A stretch of 64,000 nt of DNA from Galbula dea (GCA_013399015.1 VWZX01005706.1:32854-96853), one strand, 5' to 3'. Counted from the first letter of the stretch, positions 13,501-28,500 are shown. Program-made: numbers and translations. The notes: generated from the sequence alone by a model not told the origin.

Positions 13501-16500
13501 AAGAAAGGTTAATACTGAAAAGATTGGAATGACAACAGAGAAAATGGAAAGAAGAACACCTGACTTGAACAGACACTGTAGTGTACTGGGAAGGAGTGGT
13601 CTAAATGGGTCCAAACAATGAGCCCTCTATTAACATCATCTCCCCAGCCAAATCCATGGGGGTGCTTAGTTAAAATTTAGTACAAATTGTCATCAGATTT
13701 TTTCAGTCACTGATCAGTGTTTCCAGCTTATCCAATATGAAAAAATAACACATCTTTTGTCTTCTCCTACACAGAGAATTGTTGCAAGGCACAAAGAGGT
13801 ATGTACCTGAGCCATAACTAAGAGGGAGAGGGCTGGACACTGTGAGGTGTGCACAGAAGCAAGGTCCTGTTGCAGTGGAATCTTCTGCCCAATATTTTGC
13901 TCTACTGCACAAAGTGTGCATCAGTTGTCCTGGACATGATACACACAAGTATATACACATACATACATATATATATATATCTATATATGCTTATATATCT
14001 ATATATTTCATATAGATATATTTATACATACAGATAGATATATTTATATATGAAAGTATTTATAGATATAAGGATTCTATTAGGTTGTCTATCTCTTAAG
14101 TCCTTGCTGTTAGCTGGGTCTATGCCAATGCCAGTGGTACTGTACAGCATTAATGGTCTGTGTACAAACCACAAGACAAAGAGCTGCTGCTGCTGCCCCA
14201 GAGGAAATAATTCAGAAGATATTTTGACCAGTGCCAGCAACACTAGCTACAAAGAGGAAGGAAACTTTAGTAGTGCTGGTGAGAAGACAATGCACAATTT
14301 CACAGTGGGCAGATGTTAGAGGAATAACTCCAATTATTTGCTAGATTATAGTTTTATTAGGTCTCTTGACTCAAGTATTGCTTTACAGGGGAACAGGAGT
14401 CCTTGGATTCCTGGTATCCAGAAGATGCTACTAAAGTGATGGATTTCAGTGTAGCCAAGTTGTTTATATCCTTCTCCATGGACTGTTTCATTATCCTGTC
14501 TGGAGTGAGAGCTCCAATTCCTCTGAGGCTTAGGAAAAAAACATCTGAGTATCTAACTCTTGGCTTTACAAGAGACCAAGGCTGCATCCAAAGACTAAAA
14601 AAACCTTTATCTTGGAGTCCTTACTAGCAAGCCCCAGCTTCAAATGATGAAAGTAGAACCTGTGCTACCCTGCTCTACACTCAGTCATGCTTTCCAGAAG
14701 AACCTGGAACTTGCAAAGTGCCAGTTTTAACTCAGAGCTTTCCTTCCTGGTTATAATGAGATTCAATTTACTCCTAAAGAAGAGAAACAACATCCTCAAG
14801 GACCTGGAATTATTACAAATCTAGGAGAGTTTTCTTGTTTAAGGCCCCAGGCAAAATATCACAGGCCTAATACTTCAAAGAGATTGACATGTTAAATATA
14901 TCACAATAAAAAGACAGCAATATAGCTGGAGCTAAATCTTTATCTCCTGGGAAGTCAAGAGGGTCTTACCTAATTTATCAACTAACAGTGGACAAGAAAA
15001 AGTTTGTAAGGTGCAATTATCAAGAAAGTGACCAAAGCCATGTATTTTAAAGCCACTTGTACTAGCTATTGCAGTATCTTTCTAATTACTTTAGAATTAC
15101 TTTGAATCCAGCAACTTGTTTACTCCTAGGGTGTTAACTAGGTAAAGGTTATATTTTATTAATCAAATTTGTTCAAATTTACTCTTTTTAATTTTATTTT
15201 CTTTTAAATTATGATTTAATTTCTATTTTTATCAAAGTATGGAATTTCAAACTTTAGAGCTTTTCTGCAGAAGGAAGGAAATTTCTACTAGATTAAAATA
15301 TTTCTATATATGTATATTTGTGTATATACTTTGTAACACCTCAATTAGCACCTTGAGACAAATGTCAGCTAAACATTGTCTAAAATGATGTTTAAAACAA
15401 ACAAACAACCCCCCCCCAAAGGCCATAATCCCTCCCAAACATATATTATTTTTGCCAAACATATATTACAACTACTTCACAGGTACATCTTCAGACAGCT
15501 ACAGTACAGCATACTAACCAGCTTCTCACATAGAAATGGGGAGGGGCAAAGAAAAGCTAGTGGCCAAAATCATCCTAAATAAAAGTGAACAGTCAGTTTT
15601 CTTTAAACAGATAGGTTCCCCCTGAGTTTATCTAATAATAGGGAATAATATTCAGAGCTATGTTAAAAGGCTAAATTATCTTTTCAAAACAGGTCCCAAA
15701 AATATAGTCACACAAAAGGAAAACTTGGAAAGAACAGATGAGAGAAACGAGATGAGGCATGCATAGGTATCAACCAAGAAAAACAGAAGAGGAAAGGAAT
15801 TAAGAACAGGATCTATATTGAATATTTACAATAGGATGCTGTTATTCACATATAGTGGTACTTACATCCCTGTACAGCCAAATCTACAGCCCAAACCAAA
15901 GTCAGATGTGAAAGAAAGCACAACAATGTCAGTGAGTACTAGGACGGAGAACAAGGCAAGTGTACATTTTGTTCTTAATAAAAGAAAGCTTTCAATACAT
16001 TTGTAGGCATAGCATGCAATAGTTTCACATAGAGAAGCTGGCAAATCGAGAGGGAGAAAGCTGTGCAATCCACTCACATCTATGTAGTTGGCATTAATGT
16101 AATCTGAAGATGGATCATCCTCAACAGGTTGCAAAATCACCCTGGAGTGGTCATCTGTAAAAACCAAGTGGTTACGGTGCCTTTCTGAAGCGTGATTTGT
16201 AAGCAAGATCTTAACGGTAAATCATCTAGAAACCCAAAATCAGCTGGCACAAGTGCCTGACAATTTACAGCCTTTAAGTAGTCAGTGTTTACACAGAATG
16301 ACAAAGAACCATTTTGGCTGAGGTCTCCAATTACTTCCAAACCATTCATTAAGCTTCATTAAGCGTAGCTGAAAGGTAGCACGCTACTACACGGTGGTTC
16401 AAAAGGCACAGAGAAAAGCAGGTTACTTGCTCAAAGCCCCTTTCAACATCAGCTCCACTGATGGTAATCTAGAAAACCAAAAAATCCTCATTACTGTTGC

Positions 16501-19500
16501 CTTCCTTAAGTCCATAGTGAGACATTTAAAGAAGAATAAGGAAGTCACAAAACACAGGGGTTAGCAGTGCACTTGGGGGTTCGATGAACTCTACCCGTTC
16601 AAGCGACTTCTTCGGTAGCTTCCTTCTCCTGCAGCGTTCAATTGCATTTGTAAAACAAACACCAAACTGTGAACGAACAGAATTAACACCCGAATGAGCT
16701 GTTCTATGCTTACCACAGCTTGCACAACAGAGATGCAAATGGCAAATTCAGCCTGAGTTACAAAAGGAAGAAAGTTGCACTGTGAAGGATAAAAAAAAAA
16801 TTACAATGCTGGCCAAGGCACTGTCTTCCTTCTCCATTTGGGGGGTATTAAGCAGCTGTGCTACTAGGGACTTGTAAAGGAGAGAACACAGCACGAGTAA
16901 CACATGACTACAGCTAGGGCTCAAACCAAGCACACCAATACTCACATGCTATAATGTTCCCATAGCGGTTCTTTGTTCTGTTTTGATCCTTCTTAGCGAC
17001 ATCCCAAGAAGCTGACTGCCCCTCAAAGAAACTCTATAAACAAAAATGTTCCGAAAGAAAACATTCTGACCATTAATTTATCTCCAAAAACAACAGAATC
17101 ACAGAATCACAGAATCGTTACGGTTGGAAGAGACCTCTTGACATCACTGAGGAGTCCAACCAGCCACCCAGCGTTACCATACCCACCACTTCACCATGTC
17201 CCCAAGCACCATATCTACATGGGTTTTTTGAACTCTTCCAGGGATGGTGATTCCACCACCTCCTTGGGCAGCCTGGGCCAATGCCTGATAACCCTCTCAG
17301 TGAAGAAATTCTTCCTAATATCCAACCTGAACTTCCCCTGGTACAACTTGAGGCCATTGCCTCTTGTCTATCACTTGTTACTTGGGAGAAGAGACTGAGC
17401 CCCACCTTACTATCACCTCCTTTCAGGGAGTTGTTGAGAGTGAGATGGTCTCCCCTGAGCCTCCTCTTCTCTAGCCTAACCAACCCCAGCTCCCTCAGCT
17501 GGCCCTGCACATGACCCACGGTTTAAAAGAACTGACCCTACCATAAAGTAAGCTCAGCTTTGCCCGTCCACTCTGGTCACCCAGGAGGGACAGAAATCCA
17601 TCTAGAGAAGAAGGCAGGTTCTCACCCTCTGACTACTACAGGTCAATGGGCAAGTCACTGATGGACTCTAGAGGGATTTCAAACCCTGGAAACACTGGAA
17701 AGAGTTGCTAAACTTGCTCAGATATCCTTGCTACGGAGAAAGAAACGGGAAGCTGAGGAAGCACAGGCAGACAGATCACCCTTCACACAAAACAACATAC
17801 TACAGGGAATATGCTGCTTACTACAACATTACCATTGCTCTCCTCCTATTGCTTAGTAAAATGGCTTCTCTTCCTACAAAGCCATCGGGAAGCCTCCTCT
17901 GCCAACGTTCATCCTTCACGTTGTTTCTCCTCCGATCCCTCCCTTTAGCCACTAGCAAAATGATTCTACATTTTTGAACTCTTCTTAAGAGCTTGATCTC
18001 TCAGCAGGGATAGAATCAGCTTGTATTCCTCCTTGGCTTTTTCTTCATTGCCTGCAGATATTTTACAGCTGGTGCAAGTCTATGCTATTCTTCCCTTCCT
18101 TCCAGATGTTCTTTTATCCTGATCTGGGTAAGTTACCCCCAGAAAGTACACAGTAGCCATGGAAACAAAACTTCAATGCACACTCAGAAGCCCAAGCCAG
18201 GGAAAAGATGTGGTGCAATAGAAGAAGCAGCAAGTAGGAAAACACCTGATGTGGCATCAGGGACCACCCTCCCCCCAGGCAGTGGTTGACACTTGGGCTT
18301 AGCCCTGAAGTTAGGCAGAGCATAACGAAGCGTATTTAAGGAAAAGAGAGGAAAAGAGAATAATATTCTTTTAAAAGCCATGCATTTATTTATTCCAGTT
18401 CTTATGTTACAGTAGAGACAGCTGTAGAAAGGAGAGAAGGTTGAAAACTGAGTCAGAAGAGATTACTTCCTCAGAGAAAACTCATTTTAAACCTAGCTGT
18501 ATTGCGAGAGACCTTGGCAGTACCATTCCCATCTTCACTGTGTGTCCTGCCTGATATTCTAATCCCAAAGAATCACAAAAGATTCAGAGATCAGAGATGA
18601 AACAGATCTGTGCTCATCTTCTACCTCCAGGGCTGGGCATTTTTTCTTTGCTTCCCTTTTAACATTAAAGTTGTAAGTAGACATGCTCAGGCAGGTCTAA
18701 TTAGAACTTCAAGATGTTACTACCCTTAGCACACCTTTGCTGCTGCTCAGCTGGAGTTTAGTACCAGTATTGCTCTACTGAGATGCTATAATAAATCATG
18801 AGAGTGCTTCCAGTCAGTGCTTCTTGCAAAACCACTCAGGTTAAAGCTTTGCTTTCACCTAATCCAGGAGATCTGCACTGAAGATGGCTCAGAAAGCTCA
18901 CATAACTAATAACAGCATTTCAGCTAAAAAAGGAGCAACAGAAGGGTGGCAACTTCTTACAATACATCAAAAAGATTCAGCAGGGCACGTCATCTTGTAC
19001 TCTTTTTCCAGGCACTTGTAGAGGCTCAAACCAGTCACTATTTCACATTTGGGTTACAGGTATAGGAATCTTATATCTGCTTATCTCTGTCTGGTTTTCC
19101 ACTCAAACCCATGATGTGTAGCTGCATCCTTTTGCAATGCAATGCAAACAAAAGGCTGCCCCTTTCTAAGGGATTTTCCCTAGCCAATACCCACCACTGA
19201 AGATCTCACCTCATACTCCTCTTTAAATCCATAGCTGTCAGAGGTCTTCATTAGGTTAATATGTTGCAGAAGATCAGCCACCCTGATGGCAGGGTGCAGC
19301 TGCCCAGTCTGGTAGGGGGATTCTGTGCCTTCACAAAGGTAACGAGGGACATCCAGAAGCCGGCTGGACTCCGCTGTGGCGCTGTGATTTTCATCTGCAT
19401 TCACAAGAAATCAATGCATCAGGCACTCACAGAGCACTCACACCTGCTGCTCTACATATCAACATCTATTTCCAACCTCTTCCTTCAAAAGCATGTCTAA

Positions 19501-22500
19501 TTTCTGAGAATGCCAAGCACTTGCTCTCTAGCACATAAATACGGTGAAGTATATAAAGGGATTTAACTGCAAACACATACAAAAGTTTGCAATCCTTCAT
19601 CCTGCAGTAAAGATGTCTGAAGGGCATTTTATTTGAAGCTACAAAACTTTATGACATTAATGTACTTGGGAACTCCAGCCTCTACCACCCAAAGTAACTT
19701 TTTTTAATGGCCAATATGTATCAGCAGCAATACTACACCTTAAACAATAAATTAGAATAACTCTTTACTGGTATCAGCACATCGTTTGTCTAAAGCCAAC
19801 AGACAGTAAATTGAGGTCCCAGCAAAAAAAGAGAAGCAATTATGCTACCATTTCAGAACACCACCTCCATTTGGGAAGACAAATCAGCACTTCAGAGTGG
19901 TCATTTTAACTCAGGTCTTTTAGTTGAGAAAGAAAACTGTTGAGTGTCCTGATTTCAGCTACAGTTTTTGCTCTCTATAACAAAGAAGTCTCCCAATCCT
20001 CTTATCAAACCCCAATGTCAAAGCTGCATGAAGCGATTACGTTTTGTTGATCTCTTCTCTGAAATATTTTGTGGGCTTTGGTTTGGGGTTTTTTTCCCCC
20101 TTGTTTTTTGGGTGTGTTTTTTTTGTTTGTTTGTTTGTTTGTTTGACTGATTTGAGGGTTTTTTTTGTTTGGTTTTGTTTTCAAATTGGCAATCAAATCA
20201 AATGAATTTACAGAAGAAGAAAAACTCTAATCAAAACCCTTCTGGAACACAGCCATCAAAATAAGAAGTGTGCAGCTGACCCCTCCTACACTTCTGGGAA
20301 ATCAGTTTACTATTTTCCTTGCAAAGCATCCAGATTAGGAAGTAAAACACTCTAGGAGAAAATGAACACCCCAAGGGTTGGATTTTCTACCATTCCACCA
20401 AAATGCAAACGAACCCTGTTAATGCCTTCTGAAATGAGATCTCCTATTAAGAAACCTGATTCTTTGAACTGTCACACAAGTTGCTAATTTCAGCACATTT
20501 ATGCCTCACTAAACTGCCTAATAATGTGACATGCAGAAGTCACTTTTTATTGTAGTGTTACCCATATTAAATCACAGACATTTCAAACCACATCAGGATT
20601 TGCAGTTTTGCCTCATTCCTCGCAGTGTACTTACCAGTAATAGGCACTTTAACCCATTGAAGCAGCAAAAAACAATGAGTGAACAGAACATAAGAAATTT
20701 ATTTCAGGACTATATTAGAAAATGACTACAAGAAAATGACATTAAAAGTTGTTAAAACTTCACAACAGGCAACAATGAAAGCCATTTAAAAAAAAAAAAA
20801 TATATATATATAAAGGCCACATTATTATGCCATCAATGTAATGATAGGGGACTTGAGAAAAGCAGAATTGTCATACTAACTTAGTGCTAATGTACCCAGA
20901 ATGAAGAGTAGCATTAATAACCTTTACATGAAAATAAAGAAACCTAGTACAGCTACAAAATAATAAGAGCTTCATATAAAATAACATGCTTTATAATTCA
21001 GAGCCCATAAAATGTTGCTCATCTCTAAATAAAACAGGAAAGCTGTTGTGTAATGTTGGGCCAAGCAAGGGCTTTATGGAGATGGAGTAGGCCAAATGAT
21101 CTGGTTGTAAAGGAACAAGCTTATGGGTACCCAGCTCCTTCTACATGGTGTACCCATGCTTGTCTACTTCACTATTTCAGTCCACACAATGGCAAATACC
21201 ACCTCTTCCAGCTAACATTGCCTTGCTTATACCAGGAGACTATCATGTCCAAAACACCATCACCAGTAGATGTGGGAATGCATGGGAATGCATGTGGGAA
21301 CAATGAAAAACTGTTCTTCAATGAATCCCTTGTCCTTGCTGCTCATAGTTGCCCATATCTGTGTCTGCCACAATGTAGAGGCAACACAGTGACCTTTGGA
21401 ATATGCCTGTGGCCTAAATGAGCTATTAGGAACAGCTTGACAAGTATCACCAGGTAGTATCTATGTAGCTTGTAAGGGCCTGAAATAAAGCTAAAAAAAA
21501 AAAAAAGACAAGATCATCTTAGAAGAATTTCAGGAAAAGACTCATTTTCTTTAAGTCCTTTGATCTAATTTCAGTAAGTATTCAGAATTACTGACTCTAA
21601 CCCTTTGCTCTTTCAGCTGATGGTGTTATTTCACCACCCTCATAAACCTCTTCAACCAGCTGGTTTCCTTGGTCCCAAGGGGGAAGGCTCCAGCCTCTAA
21701 CTGCTCTGATGGTTATAAACGTTCAAAGACACAACTGTTGTTCAGAGAATGGCATCTGCAACAGCATCAGAAGGAAACGAGCAGAATATGACTTGATCCA
21801 TGTCCCACATGGTGAGTACACCCAGCTTGACAAAGACCAAAGGCTACTCACAAATAGCAACTTCTTGTCAGGCTCAGAGGGCTCCTTACATGAAGATCTG
21901 CAAAGGTTCTTCCTAGATGTACTTTCTACCAATATTTTTACCCACAACTTGCATAATGGGATAGAAAATACCCTGCTAGTGTGGGTGGTAAGGCACCACA
22001 AGCACTTCACAAGCACTTCACAGCACAGGATCAGATTTCAAAGTTACCTTGATTATTTGGGAGGTAATGCAAAAAAAATCAACAAGGTGAATTAAACAGT
22101 GAAGGCAGCAATGTGTGCAGGAAAGGGAAGTCAAATGTGAAGTACAAAATGGAGTAATGAGAGCTGGGATTTTAGCAGGTGCCTCAATGCAAGTCAGCAA
22201 CATGAGCATGATAAAAAGGACAAAATACAGTTAAGGTAGCAGGAACACCAGAAGTAGGAATAGGTACCCCCATGCCCACTTAGCTCAGCATTGAGACTTC
22301 TTCTAAGAACTGTACCTGATTTGGGGCACCTCAAATTAAAACATTCAACCTATGAGTTGGAAAGTGTTCAGAGGAAAAGAGTGATAACAAGTTAAGGAGA
22401 CACCAGCTACAAGACAAGGAGTGAAAGAACAGGGTTTAACTCAGCTAGAAGAGAGAGAGCTGAGGGCACATGAGCCTTTCCATGGGTAAAAGACTTTTAA

Positions 22501-25500
22501 AAGGACAGGAGTGTGTCAGTTCTCCACATTTGCTGTGAGTCTCCCTAAAGGAAAGGGCTCAGTCCACAGCAATGAAGATTTAGTCTAAATTAGTCTAGTT
22601 AGGATAAACCAGGAGCAAGCTGCAATAATACTTAGTCATAACACCCAGTTAGCAACTAATTCTCAGAAAACTGAGGTTTGGGTCCCAAATTATACTCATC
22701 TGGATCTGACTTTTATTTTTGGTTAAAAGGAACAAGGCACTGGAACATGCCACTGCAGGAGTTGAATTCTCTTAACTGCAAACCTTTAAAACACAACAGG
22801 CAGTCAATTGCCAGCAAGAGTCTATGTGATCAGTATCATGTCCCATCCCAAAACAGAGGGGGGATGAAACGGCCTCCAGATCCCTCTAAGCTTTACTGCT
22901 AGGAATCTCATTTTCAGCTACAGTTTAGATCCATGTCTACTTCCTGATGTCTGTCTTTTATCCTAAAAGAACCTCAGCAACTGACTGAAACTCAATATTG
23001 CACATTGTGTTTATCAAAACAGAAGCTGGGGCACAAATTATACTTTTATCTCTGTATTTTTAAACATCTAAAACTTGCATTCAACATTAGGTGCAATATA
23101 GACATAAGCAGCTTGGCCAAAAATATTGGCCAGCTCTGTTGATTTAAAGTAAGTACACAGTTGAAAAATGGACAAGTTAAGGTCAATTGAAATAATTAAT
23201 ACAGGTACAGAGGAATATTTGTGATGAACTTAGCAAAAAATGTTGTTGCTGTTCCTTCTTGTATATCACAGAAGTTTTTTCCCTTTCCTATTTTCCTTTT
23301 CATTCTTGTTACTTAGAGCTTTAGAGTTACTAACTGGAGTTACTAAGTTAGAGTAACTCAGAAAAATTGAGCCCTGAGTGCCAAATAATGCTAATATGGA
23401 TCTGAATCTTGATTTTTACATCTCTCTTAATTGAGTTCTAGTTTCACATGTCAGCTCATTGCATCTCAGTTTGGATGCTGAGGGGAAAAAGAAAGCTTTA
23501 GTATTTTCCATTTGCCTATTTCTCCATTTATTCTTTAGTTAGGACTGACTAGTAACAACCTTTTAAGGATTTTACTAATTTTTAGTCTAAAAGCAGTGCC
23601 AATTGAATTCTGAATTGATAAACTGAGTGCAGAGTGGTTTTCTGGCAAGAGCCTAGCTATCTTGCACACAAAACAAGCTGCTTCCACATTCAACCATGCA
23701 AGAGGAGACAAAACTCATGCAGGAATGGATAATGAAGGACTGGGCTCCTCACCTAACACAGCTGTCGGCACAAGTGGATCATTGGGCACTGTAGGAAAAC
23801 AAAGCTCATGAAGAAACACATCACCCTCAATTTGTGTATCTTTAAGAATAAAAACAATGCACTTCAGAGTATAAGCAAGTGATAAGTAAACCCCATTAAT
23901 TTTGTTACAACAGAAACCCAGAATGAATACACAGTTCCAGAAAGCATCCTGGATAAAAGAGGAATGAAAGGCAGTGATTTTGGACTTCAGAAATGTAATG
24001 CTAAAGGCAAAGGGATTTGTACTGAAATGAAATAAAGAAGAGATTACATGTCATTTGGGTTTTGAAAGGGCTCCTCCTTCACTATTGTTCCTTTGCTTCA
24101 CAATAAAAGTTCACTTTCACTTTCCTTTTCAACCCCTCCTCTCTTGAATAGCTCATCTCAAAATAAAATGGTGTTTCTTTAAAGTCTTCCAGGTAATTTA
24201 AAGCAAATTATATACATATTTACAGTTAATAGCTCTCTTTGTGTGCAGCACCAAAGATACTGCTCTTAACGAGTACAGGAAAACCAGAGATACAGGGATG
24301 CAGATGTTTGAATAAAATCCACAGACTTTTATCATTTGTTATCACAACTAGAACTGTGCAGACACAAATGTGCAGTTTTGGACAGAAATGGTGGAATCCA
24401 GAACTTGGTTTTGTTGCAGTCCTGCACAAAAATTGAAAATATCATCAGCTCTGTGACAAAATTGAGCTCCAGTTCTCAAGCAATCTGCCTAAAAATTTCC
24501 TGCATAGCAAGAAAGCCTGGAAGCTTGGAAGGTTCTTGGCCTCAACACAGAGGAGGAGAACTGAATCCTCCAACACCCAAAAAAATATCACAGACCTAGG
24601 ACACTGGAAAACAGTGATACCAAACTTCTTTGCCAACCAACCAGGATGGCTCTGGTGGCTGAAGCTCATGGGCTCTTGGCATCATGCTGGTTCATCTAGA
24701 AGGCTGCCCAAGTGCCTGGCAGCCCCAGCTCACTAATAGCCATGTAGGGTCCTGATAGTTATGTTGCCAGGGATCCACCAGAACTTAGTCTAAACTGTCT
24801 TTGCAAACCTGCCTCCACAAATTTCAATGCCAGTAAGACATCAAGCTTTGGAGAGTTTTGAAACAGTTCCAGACAAAACTGTGCAGGAAAACTCACCAGG
24901 CTGATGCTAAACTCCCATTTATAATTGGTTATGAGACACTTAAAATGTTAGCACTCTGCAGTTTGGTAAGCTTCAATAAACTGAACAATAAACTCTCCTC
25001 CAAAACCCATTTCCCTTACAACAATCAGGAAAGAAATTTAGAGCCTTAAGGGATATATTTTGCTCAAGCATGGGAAGCAGTATGGGAGGCAAGAGAAGGA
25101 GGATGGAGTGTCAATGTCAAAAGATGGCAATTCAGAAGCAGCTCAGGCTCCTCAGACTTGTTTAAAGCCAAGCCACAAGTCCATGTGGCCGTAAGAAGGT
25201 CAGGCTCCTACTAGCTCCAGGGCAGAACTGTGTCCCTTTGGTAACTCTCACACTAGTTTTGAGGTACTCAGAGCCTGCCAGTAGAGTATCTTGCTTTTGT
25301 GCAAGGCATAGTGCAGGTGCTGGACAGTAGCAGCTATAATCCAGACACTTAATAGTCAGAAACCAAACCCACCAAACTTTGTCAAAACCAGACAGTTGGC
25401 AAGTCTACAAGAAAAGGCATATAAATATGGAGCAAATTTGCAGATATGTTAACAAGCTTGTTCCTAAACTTCACAAACAGCAATGAAAACTGTCAGTTTC

Positions 25501-28500
25501 CTTCTGTTATAACCTCCTCACTGCCAAAAGAAAGAAATTAATTTGGACCTCCCATTATTATTCATTACAGACATGGTGTTTATGCAGGACCACTTCACGT
25601 GTTAGGATTAAACATCCTCATCAGGGAAAGCTCAGTTTCACAATTTGAGATCTTCTAGAAGAGCAGCATCTTCCCTAGAAGAAGTATCAATGTATACATG
25701 TAAAATGTTCTTTAAAAGTCCAAGTGAATGGTTAAATAATTGGCCCCATACCAATGAGGTAACATACAAACATACCTACTCAACCTTTGGGTTCCTCAGG
25801 CTTCGCAGAACACCTGAAGCTTACACCAATTTTCCTACTCTATTCACCTAGACTCCAGTGCCTCTCTCAGTGTCATACTTACATCTGGGGCTGAAGTTGT
25901 GAGAATCCATAAATGTGATGGAAAGGGGATCCTCTGCATGCAGGGTGCTCTGGTCAGCATAACTCCTGTCCATGGCATTCACCATGTGTGTCATCTCCTG
26001 GCGGGTGGTCCCCATGGCATCCTTGCGTTTCTTCGCAAGTTTGCTGCCCAGCCAAAAGAAAACAAACAAACAAAACAAACCACCAAACCACCTTAATATT
26101 TCATCAACACTGATGTCTACAGCAGTCAGCACCTATCATCCTGAGTGACTGAAAAGTTTGGCTGATTGTCCTGTCGACAACTTTTCCAGCCTGAAATTGC
26201 TAAAGCTCAGCAGGTTGCTAGGAGTGAGTTGAGTTGGGTGTTTTCTGTGCACGCACAAATGCTGTCATGGAGGTGCTAACTTCTGTACCCTGGTAATATT
26301 TCTTTTTCCTGTGGAGTAATTACACTAATAGAAACAAATTAGAGAATATAATTACATTTTAACTGAAATGATAAATAAGAAGCATCTGTGCATGCAGTTT
26401 TATCAACCACCTCCATTTAAATCTGTGTTTTGATTTTGTAAATGGGTAATTCATTCCCCTTGCTTGCCTTGTTAGGGAGAAATCATTTAACCTTCCCAAT
26501 TACTTTGTTAGTCAAAACACCTATGAAACAACAAAAGAAACAGAATTATTCAATATGGCTTCATATTACCTTTGCTGTTAAGAGTTGTTCTTCCCTTTCA
26601 GTACCCAAGACTCAAGATGATACCACGTTTTGTTCCCGATACTCAACTTTGGTTCAATCCCCTCCTCCCCACTCTACCCTTTCATGCAGTTTGGGAACAT
26701 CTTCACTTTTGACATTAACAGCCTCACACTCTGAATAGATCACAGTTAAACTAAGCCCATCAAATGAGCAGTCCACACCCTTAAAGTGCATGCTTCAGAA
26801 ATCTCTCTCAATTCTTCCCTTTTCTTGAAGAACTGCAAGTGATTTGCTCTGTCTCCAGAAGTCAGATGGAAGCAGATAATACATTTTAATTACCACTTCA
26901 AGCCTACTACTCTTAAAGCATAGTAGGAAGGACACAGAGCAGCATGAAATGCACCTTGGCTCTGCAGGAACTTGTGACATACATGAGAGCATTCTGAGAT
27001 CTCCCTGTTTTCACCTGCAGCAATATTAGTAAGACAGGCAACTTGCTTAACTGGATAAATCTGACACCACGTGGGAGAGACACAATTATCACTGCAAACA
27101 CTGGGCTCTTAAAAATGTATGTTTAAAACACAGCTTAACTTCACAAGTTGCTTCTGCATAAAAGATCACCAAATGTCCTGTTAATTGCTTAGACAGTGTT
27201 TATCTTGCATCTCTCTGAGAAAAAGGGCTCCTTGCTCTTCCTATATTCTCTGCTAACTTTTAATGATCTGTACTGTACTCTAACAACAAACAAAAAGAAT
27301 ATTAGTGTAAATTACCCTTCCATTTACTTGTTAAATCCCGGGAACACCCACCAGAAAGGACCTATTCCACTCTCTAGGGCTGGCAACACTCCATGGTTTT
27401 GCATATTTGACAGAAGGCTAGAGGATTGATCCTGAAGTGAATAGTCTTGGTTAACAGTAAGAGGCCACAAAACAGGATATAGATGGACAAAGCACTCCTC
27501 AGAATAACAAAGATGCTTTCACTGATCAGACTCACCTGATTTTGTTTCCCACCTCCTTCTTTTCCCCATTTACAGATAAATTTAGTTGGAGTGTTGCTAC
27601 TCAATACCTCCCTTGGTACAAAATCTCCAAACCTATCACTTTTTCATCAACCTCTTGTGGTGTGCAGGAGGTTTCTGTGTGTATCAGTTGTTCAGTGAGA
27701 ACTAAAAAAGCAGTGACAGTTGGCTGTCCCCTCTGAAATGCTTTCTTCTATACATTTGCTCCACACATTCCTATTTACTTAAGCTGGTTTAACTGATACT
27801 CTGGTCAAACAAGTGAAGACCATCAGAACTTCCCAAAGTGAAACAGCTTGAGCTTTCTAACCAGCTCCCAGTGTTATCAGAGCTTTCACAAAGCTGGCAT
27901 TTCTAGTTCAGACTGGTTGTTTTAACTTCCAAAGCCTTTCAGGCAGTCTCTATACACTGCAGATCTCCTCTTTCAAATGGCACCTCAGAAATGGAACAAA
28001 AAGACTATTACATCTCATCTCTCGACTATATTAAGCCCTTCTTTGAAGCACCACTTTGTAACAAAACTTGCTAGCTCTGCTAAATAAATCAACAGCTATT
28101 AAGGCTTTCAAGTTATTAGCTTATTACAGTAGCTACTTTCTAATTCTTATGCTGTGCTTCAACTCCTAAAAAGGTCTATTGTGTTGTAGCATCACAACCC
28201 AAAGCTGCTGGGAAACGGGAGGACAGCTTCATTGTTCACCAGCTCCCAGCTCCCTAGGGGTTTCACGACTTCTTTTTGATTCCCTTTTCTTTCTTTTTTT
28301 TCTTCCCTTCCCTTCCCTCACACAGCTAAAGGCACATGCAATCATGATAGTTAAGCAAATCGTTAGGTTAAACTACTTGAGGCTGACAGGGAGTGCAAAT
28401 GAGTCTCATTATCTGCTGAAGGATCCAGTTGGGTGAACCTGGGCAGGTGGAGGCTTCCGTGGGAGCTGGAGGGGAAAAGTGCTCCATCATGGGATGAAAC

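Larger units (their letters stand above)
19395..23752 (-). other. PTPRK intron before the cassette exon
   Basis: A 4.4-kb intron. It contains the T/TTTG tract at 20079-20181, an A13-(TA)n run at 20788-20812, a poly-A at 21493-21506, two small tandem doublets (gggaatgcat near 21273; aagcacttcac near 21999) and a possible old CR1 at 22320-22620. Confidence 0.65.

Noticed and set aside
13849..14243. Overlapping frames rich in Tyr/Ile
   Set aside because: Translations of the TA/TATC microsatellite.
16570..16600. tRNA B-box-like word ggttcgatga
   Set aside because: No matching A-box, acceptor stem or anticodon arm can be built around it.
16526..16738. 70-codon minus-strand frame in the CpG-rich intron
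   Set aside because: Has no recognisable motif and no adjoining splice signals of use; kept only as a compositional observation.
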